Assembly (NCBI GenBank): GCA_023662705.1 | Contig: JAMPIM010000044.1 | Coordinates: forward strand, 1 to 13,867 | Length of the DNA: 13,867 bases | Direction of reading: 5' to 3' | Source of the DNA: Candidatus Gastranaerophilales bacterium | GTDB taxonomy: Bacteria; Cyanobacteriota; Vampirovibrionia; Gastranaerophilales; Gastranaerophilaceae | Shown here: positions 1-5,577 of the stretch, piece by piece | Layout: each line of letters starts with the position of its first letter | Position numbering within the stretch: the stretch's first letter is position 1 | Program-made: the position numbers and the translations under genes | The notes under the pieces: generated by a model | What the model saw: only the letters and a program-made list of their open reading frames with translations | Told to the model about the DNA's origin: nothing | Databases searched by the model: none

Positions 1-781
1 GTGCTCTATCAGGTCTGTAGTTGAAGAAAATAACTGCATCATTATCATGAATTCTTGACTCATCGCCGCCAATGACTGTTGGAAGAACAAACTCATCTGT
101 TTCGCCTTTTTCGTAAGATTTCTTAACCCCTTCTATTGCTGAATCAGCTTTTTCGCCTTCGCCAAGAAGAAGCGCGTTGTATCCTTTTTCTACTCTGTCC
201 CAGCGATTATCTCTGTCCATAATATAGTATCTGCCGATAATAGTTGCAACAGGCGGTAAGTTATGTTTCTTAAGCTCGTCTTCAACAATTTGTAAATATT
301 CACAAGCACTTGAAGGAGGAGTGTCGCGTCCGTCAAGGAAAGCATGTACATAAACTTTTGTAAGACCTTGTTTTGCAGCTAACTGGATTAGGGCAAGTAA
401 ATGATCTAAGGAAGAGTGAACGCCGCCTGTTGAAACAAGACCGTAAATATGAAGTGCGGAATTGTTCTTTTTTGCATGTTCAATTGCTTCTAAGAATTTT
501 TCGTTTTCGAAGAATGAACCATCTTTGATTGCGTTATTGATTTTTGATAAATCCTGATAAACAATTCTGCCTGCACCAAGGTTAAGGTGTCCTACTTCAC
601 TGTTACCCATTTGTCCTGCTGGAAGTCCTACAAATTCGCCGTCAGCATGAATAATTGTTGATTTTTCTTCTTTAATTAATCTTGGTACATTAACCGGATG
701 TGAAAGTTTTGTAGCGTCAAATTGTTCTGAGCCTTTAGAAATTCCCCATCCATCCATTATGCATAATAAAACTCTGTTCAT
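1..781 (-). CDS. gpmI: 2,3-bisphosphoglycerate-independent phosphoglycerate mutase, N-terminal 260 residues
   Basis: This gene runs off the left edge, so only the N-terminal 260 residues are visible; the family is usually about 510 residues. The enzyme interconverts 3- and 2-phosphoglycerate in cytoplasmic glycolysis using two metal ions and a phosphoserine intermediate. Seen directly: the opening MNRVLLCIMDGWG with metal-binding Asp10, and MGNSEVGH at 58-65, whose Ser61 is the expected phospho-acceptor. Further in are GLVSTGGVHSS and GRDTPP of the inserted transferase domain, and NYRPDRA at the cut end. The ATG at 779-781 is preceded by a strong GGAGGAG site. The gene lies downstream of rsmD on the same strand but has its own promoter at 820-848. 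No frame break is seen. Identification is secure; completeness of the C-terminus cannot be judged. Confidence 0.95.
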   Translation of the reverse strand, partial: MNRVLLCIMDGWGISKGSEQFDATKLSHPVNVPRLIKEEKSTIIHADGEFVGLPAGQMGNSEVGHLNLGAGRIVYQDLSKINNAIKDGSFFENEKFLEAIEHAKKNNSALHIYGLVSTGGVHSSLDHLLALIQLAAKQGLTKVYVHAFLDGRDTPPSSACEYLQIVEDELKKHNLPPVATIIGRYYIMDRDNRWDRVEKGYNALLLGEGEKADSAIEGVKKSYEKGETDEFVLPTVIGGDESRIHDNDAVIFFNYRPDRA

Positions 782-819
782 GTTTATTGCTCCTCCAAAT
801 ATCTCTAATTAACCCATCC

Positions 820-848
820 AATATAAGACAAACACGGGAGCATGTCAA
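820..848 (-). promoter_or_regulatory. Near-consensus sigma-70 promoter for gpmI
   Basis: Read on the minus strand there is a perfect TTGACA (-35, 843-848), a 17-base spacer and TATATT (-10, 820-825). The predicted start is near 813, giving a leader of about 30 bases that contains the GGAGGAG site before the gpmI ATG. The -35 begins three bases after the rsmD stop codon, so gpmI can be transcribed independently of the upstream bioD-like/rsmD pair. Confidence 0.8.
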
Positions 849-850
849 TT

Positions 851-1363
851 CTACAGTGTATAAAAGGATATTCTTTTTCCGCCGTAGTTTTTTTCTTTAA
901 TAAGAGTAAAGTGAGGGATGTTTAAATCTTCTGAATGTTCAGCAATAATTATAGAATCAGATTTGATTTTTTCAAAAATGTTTTCATAAATCCCGCTCAT
1001 ATATGGCGGGTCGATGTAAATAACATCATAAGTTTTTTCTAATTTATTGATTAATTTTAAACTGTCGCCGATTTTTAGATTTGCTTTTAGTCCTAATGTC
1101 TCATAATTTTTTTTGAGGATTTGAGCTGATTTGGGGTTCTTTTCAAAGACAAGGACTTCGTCAAAACCTCTGGAAAGTGCTTCTAAGCCCATAATGCCTG
1201 ATCCGCCGAATACATCCAGAAAACTTTTTCCTTCAAAGTCGCCAATAATTGAAAAAAGAGTATTAAAAACTCCCATTCGGACTTTAGAAAGAGTGGGTCT
1301 TGTTATTTTTTCATCAGGAGCTGTGACTTTTCTCCCCTTATATTTACCCCCTGTGATTATCAT
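851..1363 (-). CDS. rsmD: 16S rRNA (guanine(966)-N(2))-methyltransferase RsmD
   Basis: RsmD transfers a methyl group from S-adenosylmethionine to N2 of G966 of 16S rRNA during small-subunit assembly. The 170-residue product has the normal family length (about 180-200). It opens with GGKYKGRKV, then RPTLSKVRMGVFN (22-34). The SAM-binding motif I follows as LDVFGGSGIMGLEALSRG (49-66), with the acidic ribose contact Glu74. The catalytic motif IV is DPPY at 118-121, preceded by DVIYI. The ATG overlaps the TGA of the upstream BioD-like gene as ATGA, so translation is probably coupled; no separate promoter is evident between them. In many bacteria rsmD neighbours coaD, which is not the case here. 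Confidence in the family is high. Confidence 0.93.
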   Translation of the reverse strand: MIITGGKYKGRKVTAPDEKITRPTLSKVRMGVFNTLFSIIGDFEGKSFLDVFGGSGIMGLEALSRGFDEVLVFEKNPKSAQILKKNYETLGLKANLKIGDSLKLINKLEKTYDVIYIDPPYMSGIYENIFEKIKSDSIIIAEHSEDLNIPHFTLIKEKNYGGKRISFYTL

Positions 1364-2079
1364 TGGCTGAATTCCAGTTTCTCTATTTTTACTTTAAATA
1401 CGCTTTCAATATCAATGCCGTTAAGAATTCCTGTAATCAATTCTTCAGGTACAATTCTATCGCCCAGATGAGGCATTAAACCAAGAATTTTGACATTGGA
1501 GTATTCTTCAATAACTCTGGTGATGGATGTCAGCAGGCTTTTAGAGCAATTATCGTAAATGTTGTTGATAATTACTCCGCGAATTTCGATTCCTTTTTCC
1601 TGTGCCGTATAGATGGACAGCAGTGCATCGTTGATTGAATCTTCTTTTGGTGTGACAATAAGCAGACACGGTGCTTGCATACGTTTAACCAAATCAACGG
1701 TTTGAATTGAAGTTGAAATTGGACTCATTAAACCGCTGTTTCCGTCTACTATTGTGCAATCATGAGTATAAATAAGTTTTGAGTATTCTCCGTTAATCAG
1801 TTCTATATCAATTGCTTCGTTTTCATTTTCTGCTGCAATTAACGGCTCTGCTTTTGTTTTGAATAAATAAGAAACATGTGTATTAATATATGGGTCGATA
1901 TTTTTCACAAAAGATATATCAGGAGACTGAACAAATCCGTTGACCTCTATTCCTCCAGTTTGTACTGGTTTATAGACAGATGTTGAGTATCCGAGGCTTT
2001 GCATGGTTGCTGCAATTCCTGCTGAAATAAAAGTTTTTCCGTCTCCGTGCTTTGCTGATGTGATGTAAAGATTTAGCAT
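1360..2079 (-). CDS. bioD: Dethiobiotin synthetase-like ATPase (BioD / AAA_26 family)
   Basis: BioD closes the ureido ring of dethiobiotin from diaminopelargonate, CO2 and ATP. The 239-residue product has the usual BioD length and layout: an N-terminal P-loop ending HGDGKT (11-16), KPVQTGG (37-43, with the substrate/phosphate lysine), a VDGNSGLMSP segment (111-120) where BioD has its VEGAGGL loop, and IINNI (170-174). Two things are odd. The first P-loop glycine appears to be Ser8, and the conserved Thr-Glu pair of the classic GTDTEVGKT loop is absent. The usual Glu of EGAGG is replaced by Asp112. It could therefore be a true but divergent BioD or another AAA_26 enzyme, such as the N-terminal module seen in some phosphotransacetylases. 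No other biotin gene is in the window. No Shine-Dalgarno precedes the ATG; a promoter places the transcript start at the A of ATG. The stop overlaps the rsmD start. Confidence 0.7.
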   Translation of the reverse strand: MLNLYITSAKHGDGKTFISAGIAATMQSLGYSTSVYKPVQTGGIEVNGFVQSPDISFVKNIDPYINTHVSYLFKTKAEPLIAAENENEAIDIELINGEYSKLIYTHDCTIVDGNSGLMSPISTSIQTVDLVKRMQAPCLLIVTPKEDSINDALLSIYTAQEKGIEIRGVIINNIYDNCSKSLLTSITRVIEEYSNVKILGLMPHLGDRIVPEELITGILNGIDIESVFKVKIEKLEFSQ

Positions 2080-2085
2080 AGCTTT

Positions 2086-2114
2086 ATATTAGCATTATTT
2101 TAAAAATTGGACAA
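2086..2114 (-). promoter_or_regulatory. Candidate leaderless promoter of the BioD-like gene
   Basis: On the minus strand TTGTCC (2109-2114), a 17-base spacer and TAATAT (2086-2091) are followed by six bases and then the ATG at 2077-2079. Conventional numbering puts +1 at the A of the start codon. The region before the ATG has no purine-rich ribosome binding site. The -10 matches consensus at only four of six positions, so the call is tentative. The -35 overlaps that of the divergent promoter for the gene at 2174. Confidence 0.4.
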
Positions 2115-2136
2115 TCCTTAAAAATTATTGTATAAT
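2108..2136 (+). promoter_or_regulatory. Sigma-70 promoter for the RWYD-repeat gene
   Basis: TGGACA (2108-2113; 5 of 6 to consensus), a 17-base spacer and a perfect TATAAT (2131-2136) predict a start near 2143. This gives a leader of about 31 bases carrying the AGGAGGG ribosome binding site at 2164-2170. It is back to back with the candidate promoter of the BioD-like gene. Confidence 0.7.
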
Positions 2137-2173
2137 TGTCTTATCAAATTTATTAGTGTTATTAGGAGGGCCT

Positions 2174-2554
2174 ATGAAAGAAGAATTTACAACTAATGCC
2201 AGAAGATGGTATGACAAAGATCCGGTGTTATCTTCTGCAATGAAAACTCTTGAAGAATCTGATGACGAATCTCAGATTAAAATAGCGCTTAACCTTATTA
2301 AAATCATTACAGAACACAATATTTCAAACTCTGAATATGAATCTGTTGAAGATATCGTTTCTGCTACAGAAGATGTTCTTGAAACAACAAAAAAAGGTCG
2401 TTGGTATGACCTTGACGGCACTTTAAGAACTGCTATCAGTCTTCTTCAAAACTGTCCTGAGTCTACAAGACATGAGATTGCTAAACAAATGGCAAAAAAT
2501 GTTATTGAAATCATCAAAAAAGAAGAAGATGATGAAGATGAAGCAGAAGAATAG
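2174..2554 (+). CDS. Acidic 126-residue protein with two RWYD repeats, function unknown
   Basis: I do not recognise a characterised family. The protein consists of two related segments about 65 residues apart. The first is RWYDKDPVLSSAMKTLE (11-27) and the second RWYDLDGTLRTAISLLQ (76-92); each is followed by a predicted helix ending in IKII or IEII. Shared positions are R-W-Y-D-x-D, then L, A and L in helical spacing. The C-terminus is strongly acidic (KKEEDDEDEAEE). There is no signal peptide or membrane segment, so a cytoplasmic, mostly helical protein is expected. An in-frame GTG exists at 2156, but AGGAGGG at 2164-2170 lies inside that extension and sits four bases before the ATG at 2174, so 2174 is the start. 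Translation initiation looks strong and the gene has its own near-consensus promoter, which suggests appreciable expression. A small adaptor or regulator is possible, but that is a guess. Confidence 0.85.
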   Translation: MKEEFTTNARRWYDKDPVLSSAMKTLEESDDESQIKIALNLIKIITEHNISNSEYESVEDIVSATEDVLETTKKGRWYDLDGTLRTAISLLQNCPESTRHEIAKQMAKNVIEIIKKEEDDEDEAEE

Positions 2555-2566
2555 CAAATAATATTT

Positions 2567-2595
2567 TTTACAAGTTTTAACCTCATTGTTATATA
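2567..2595 (+). promoter_or_regulatory. Possible promoter inside the hairpin region
   Basis: TTTACA (2567-2572; 5 of 6 to consensus), a 17-base spacer and TATATA (2590-2595) predict a start near 2602, within the right arm of the hairpin. Such a transcript would lack the left arm and leave the GAGG site free. The sequence here is very A/T-rich, so chance matches are likely. Confidence 0.35.
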
Positions 2596-2611
2596 TTAGC
2601 AATGAGGTTAA
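2577..2611 (+). promoter_or_regulatory. 12-bp hairpin containing the ribosome binding site of the 60-residue gene
   Basis: The arms 2577-2588 and 2600-2611 are perfectly complementary over 12 bp (core AACCTCATTG / CAATGAGGTT) around an 11-base A/T-rich loop. The right arm contains GAGG (2604-2607), seven bases before the ATG at 2615, so in a transcript covering both arms the site would be paired. A run of U after the stem is lacking, which argues against a simple terminator. The loop also contains a possible -10 (see the promoter entry). Confidence 0.6.
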
Positions 2612-2614
2612 TTT

Positions 2615-2797
2615 ATGCCTAAAATAAAAATGACTACGCCAATAGTAATGAAAGCTCTTGAAAAAATGAATAAGCCGACAAAAATCACTGCTCCTGATGT
2701 AGAGCCTATTACACGCTCTGTATTTGATTTTTCAACAGAAGAGCTTGGATTCTATAAACATAATGGAAAAATTATAAATATTATTTTCCCAAGATAA
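2615..2797 (+). CDS. Small basic protein of 60 residues, function unknown
   Basis: I do not recognise this protein. It begins MPKIKMTTPIVMKALEKM, is lysine-rich in its first 23 residues, has a middle segment PDVEPITRSVFDFSTEEL and ends in a hydrophobic KIINIIFPR. No signal peptide, membrane helix or metal motif is visible. Support for it being a gene comes from the ATG seven bases after a GAGG site, the position 60 bases after the RWYD-repeat gene on the same strand, and an open frame that fills the gap exactly up to the convergent helicase gene. Its TAA is separated from the helicase TAA by one base. Translation may be controlled by the hairpin at 2577-2611. A chance open frame of this size remains possible in an A/T-rich region. 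Confidence 0.6.
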   Translation: MPKIKMTTPIVMKALEKMNKPTKITAPDVEPITRSVFDFSTEELGFYKHNGKIINIIFPR

Positions 2798-2798
2798 T

Positions 2799-5093
2799 TT
2801 AATCTACATCAATCGGGCTTCTCTGAATCATTTCGATAGCTTCACGAGCTGTGAAAACTAATGCTTCAGGAATGTTTGATATTGTGCAGAATTGTCTTAA
2901 TACGTCAACTACGCGCTTAAAGCATCTGACAATATCGCCTTCACCCATATCAACCTGATCTATGATTGAATCCCATTCGGCACCGTTTACCCACATTTCA
3001 ATAAGCGGTGAATAGTAGCCGTTAATATACATCGGGTCTTCTACATCATAGTATTTTTGTTTTTTGTCTAAATCACGTTTTATATCTTTTATTTTGTTTA
3101 AAGTTTTACGAACCGTGGTTGACAATGGTATTTGAGAAAATAAATCAGCTCTCATATCTTCCGTAGTCAAAGCACAAACTACAGAGGCAAGTTCAGCAGG
3201 AGTTAGATTTTCCAATACTCCCGAGAAAATGACTCTTGCTAAGAATAGTTCGTTTTCAGAACGTAATTGAGAGATAGTAACTCCTTGTTCTGTAGGATAA
3301 TCTTCTTTTATATAGCCATAATCACATAGAACAGCTCTGTGAGCTAAAAATTTGTTCCAGAAGATATCTTTCTGCTTCTCTATTTCTTTATCAAGAGCTT
3401 TTTGTTTAGACTGATATCTGTTAAGTACTTCTACAGATTTCATGTGCTTTTTATAAAGTTTGCACTGGTCGCACTGGTAAGAGTGCATCATATTTAATAA
3501 TTCTTTTGTTTTGTTCCCGAATTCGATAACATCAGGGGTTAACGGTCTGTTCTTTTTCTTTTCTTGTTTTTGGATAACTTTAAAAGTTTTGCGGTTCTGA
3601 ACATACATATCTCGGATTTTATTGTATTCAAGTAAATCTTCCGTAGTTCGTTTGCAGTAGCAGGAGAATGAATTGCATTCGTCAATCTTTTCCTGATTAA
3701 ACTCTTTTAATAACAGCAATGGTTCAATTCTTGAATTTGAAGAAAAATATCCGAAACTTTTTAACACAAGCTCTTTAGCTTCTTCCAGCGAGAATCTTTG
3801 TAATAGATTCAATACCATCGAATAGCTTGGTGAAAATTTACTCTCAAGCGGATTGGCGTCGCTCAAAACTAATTCTGCCACTTCTTCAGGAGTTTGAAAA
3901 GCGGTTCCTACAATAGTTACATAGCCTATTTCATCCATTCCGCGGCGGCCTGCACGACCTGACATTTGCAAAAATTCACTTGGTGTAAGAGTTCTGTGTC
4001 CGCTGTCGGTACGTTTGCTGATTGAACTTATAACAGTTGAGCGGGCTGGCATGTTGATTCCTGCCGCAAGAGTTTCTGTTGCAAAAACTACTTTGATTAA
4101 ACCTTTCTGGAACAGTTTTTCGACAAGAACTTTCCAGCCCGGAAGCAATCCTGCGTGATGAGATGCAACACCTTGAAGTAAATATTCAATATGTTTGTTT
4201 TTATATAAATAAGGATTTTCTGCAATATATTCATCTATAATTTGGCGGATTTGCTCCTGCTCTTTTGGAGTGACAAGGCATAATTCTGCACATCGTTCCA
4301 TCTGTTCATCACATTTTTTACGTGAAAAAGTGAAATAAATTGCAGGAAGCATATCTTTTTCGTGCAAATTCCTCACAACATCTTTAACCACATTTTTCTT
4401 TTGAACAGGTTTTCCGCGTTTGAATTCTTTTTTCTCAGGTTTGATTTTTTTGTTTAAAGCTCCTGATGGAGTCAATAACGGCAATATTGTATTTGGCTGA
4501 GATGAGTCAAAATAATAGAATCTTAAAGGAACAGGACGAAAATCCGTGTTAATAAGCTCTGTTCTTGAATGCACCGTATTAATCCAGTCTGTCAATTTAT
4601 CTGCATTTGCAACGGTTGCAGAGAGCGCAATTATCTGCACGTTTGTCGGACAGTAAATAATACTTTCTTCCCAAACTGTTCCGCGTTGTTCGTCATTCAT
4701 ATAGTGAACTTCGTCCAAGATTACATAACGTACATCTTTAAGATTATCTGTAACAGAACCAAAATTTGTACCGTAAAGCATATTACGAAATACTTCTGTT
4801 GTCATAACAACGATTTGCGCATTTCTGTTAAAAGAACTGTCACCTGTTAAAAGTCCGACTTTATCAGCCCCGTATTTTTCTGAAAAATCACTGAATTTTT
4901 GGTTAGAAAGAGCTTTTAGAGGTGTTGTATAAAATACCTTTTTCCCTTCTTCAAGAGCTCTATGGATTGCGTGCTGTGCAATAACAGTTTTTCCTGCTCC
5001 GGTTGGGGCACACACTACAACACTCTTCCCATTAGTAATACATTCGCAAGCTTCTTTTTGAAAATCATCAAGCTCGAAAGGAAATTCGTACAT
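2799..5093 (-). CDS. Ski2/HelY-type DEVH-box RNA helicase with DSHCT domain
   Basis: This is a superfamily 2 helicase of the Ski2/Mtr4 type, 764 residues long; relatives unwind RNA for processing or decay in the cytoplasm. The motifs run in order: Walker A APTGAGKT (29-36), TPLKALSNQK (57-66), DEVH (127-130), SAT (158-160), a second RecA domain with SHHAGLLPGW (311-320) and ATETLAAGINMP (338-349), and QMSGRAGRRG (376-385). The C-terminal DSHCT domain occupies about 600-760. Between the RecA core and DSHCT is a charged helical region with CDQC at 541-544 and His550, followed by NRY; actinobacterial HelY proteins, as I recall them, have a comparable CxxC...H stretch, so a metal site is possible. 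The start is an ATG five bases after GAGG (5099-5102). It is shorter than Mtr4 or plant ISE2. It stands alone, convergent with the 60-residue gene and divergent from the thioredoxin-like gene. Confidence 0.92.
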   Translation of the reverse strand: MYEFPFELDDFQKEACECITNGKSVVVCAPTGAGKTVIAQHAIHRALEEGKKVFYTTPLKALSNQKFSDFSEKYGADKVGLLTGDSSFNRNAQIVVMTTEVFRNMLYGTNFGSVTDNLKDVRYVILDEVHYMNDEQRGTVWEESIIYCPTNVQIIALSATVANADKLTDWINTVHSRTELINTDFRPVPLRFYYFDSSQPNTILPLLTPSGALNKKIKPEKKEFKRGKPVQKKNVVKDVVRNLHEKDMLPAIYFTFSRKKCDEQMERCAELCLVTPKEQEQIRQIIDEYIAENPYLYKNKHIEYLLQGVASHHAGLLPGWKVLVEKLFQKGLIKVVFATETLAAGINMPARSTVISSISKRTDSGHRTLTPSEFLQMSGRAGRRGMDEIGYVTIVGTAFQTPEEVAELVLSDANPLESKFSPSYSMVLNLLQRFSLEEAKELVLKSFGYFSSNSRIEPLLLLKEFNQEKIDECNSFSCYCKRTTEDLLEYNKIRDMYVQNRKTFKVIQKQEKKKNRPLTPDVIEFGNKTKELLNMMHSYQCDQCKLYKKHMKSVEVLNRYQSKQKALDKEIEKQKDIFWNKFLAHRAVLCDYGYIKEDYPTEQGVTISQLRSENELFLARVIFSGVLENLTPAELASVVCALTTEDMRADLFSQIPLSTTVRKTLNKIKDIKRDLDKKQKYYDVEDPMYINGYYSPLIEMWVNGAEWDSIIDQVDMGEGDIVRCFKRVVDVLRQFCTISNIPEALVFTAREAIEMIQRSPIDVD

Positions 5094-5121
5094 ATAAACC
5101 TCGTTAAACTATTCTTATTAT

Positions 5122-5150
5122 ATTATGACATAAAATCTACTTAATTTGAA
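5122..5150 (-). promoter_or_regulatory. Possible helicase promoter
   Basis: On the minus strand TTCAAA (5145-5150), 17 bases, then CATAAT (5122-5127) is a reasonable candidate. An overlapping perfect TATAAT (5117-5122) has only a poor -35. Either gives a short leader with the GAGG site at 5099-5102. I cannot choose between them. Confidence 0.35.
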
Positions 5151-5164
5151 TCCCTGTAATATAT

Positions 5165-5193
5165 TTGACTTAAGCCCGTTTCCGCGTTATTAT
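5165..5193 (+). promoter_or_regulatory. Strong promoter placing +1 at the ATG of the thioredoxin-like gene
   Basis: TTGACT (5165-5170; 5 of 6), a 17-base spacer and TATTAT (5188-5193; 5 of 6) are followed by six bases and the ATG at 5200. The predicted +1 is the first base of the start codon, and no Shine-Dalgarno lies upstream, so the transcript is probably leaderless. Confidence 0.65.
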
Positions 5194-5199
5194 TTCTTT

Positions 5200-5568
5200 A
5201 TGATTAAGATTTTTATGTGTTTTTTATCATTAATGATTGCAGTTCCCGTTTTTGCTGGTGAGTTTGAAAATGCAATGCAGAATAGTAATAGAGTGTTTTT
5301 ATATATCTATACACCTTCTTGCGGCTATTGTAAAAAATTTGAGCCAAATTATAAAAAACTTGTTGCCGCTTACGGGCAAAAATGCAAATTTGTAAAAATT
5401 AACGCTGAAACCGAATATGGTGCAAGAATTGGCTATAAATACGGTGTAAAATATGTACCGTATGTGGCTTTGATTAATCCAAAAATACAAAAAGGGGTAA
5501 AGGTTACTCCTGATTGTTTATTGGATTATGCTTGTGTAAGTAAAAATGTAAATGCATTTATTAAATAG
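5200..5568 (+). CDS. Exported thioredoxin-like protein with CGYC active site
   Basis: A 122-residue thioredoxin-fold protein, probably a periplasmic or membrane-tethered thiol oxidoreductase. Residues 1-19 form a signal peptide: MIKIFM, a hydrophobic core to about residue 18 and a plausible cleavage after VFA (17-19). The redox motif is SCGYCKKFEP, with Cys41 and Cys44, and the cis-proline is in KYVPYV (Pro87). Three further cysteines (62, 106, 112) might form a structural disulfide. The frame is open upstream to a TTG at 5146, but that extension would bury the signal peptide and includes the promoter, so the ATG at 5200 is preferred. It is the first gene of a pair: its TAG overlaps the AGGAGG site of rmlA. 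Its substrate is unknown; the coupling to rmlA may only reflect shared transcription. Confidence 0.82.
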   Translation: MIKIFMCFLSLMIAVPVFAGEFENAMQNSNRVFLYIYTPSCGYCKKFEPNYKKLVAAYGQKCKFVKINAETEYGARIGYKYGVKYVPYVALINPKIQKGVKVTPDCLLDYACVSKNVNAFIK

Positions 5569-5577
5569 GAGGAAAAG

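Noticed and set aside
2156..2173. GTG at 2156 as the start of the RWYD gene
   Set aside because: The AGGAGGG ribosome binding site lies within the extension and points to the ATG at 2174.
2577..2611. Hairpin as an intrinsic terminator of the RWYD gene
   Set aside because: The stem is good but it is not GC-rich and is followed by AATTTATG rather than a T-run; its overlap with the ribosome binding site fits a translational role or operator better.
4569..4850. Plus-strand open frame of 93 codons inside the helicase gene
   Set aside because: It is antisense to conserved helicase motifs, has no ribosome binding site and looks like a shadow of the coding frame.
5146..5199. TTG at 5146 as the start of the thioredoxin-like gene
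   Set aside because: It would put 18 residues ahead of a clear signal peptide and would include the promoter in the coding region.
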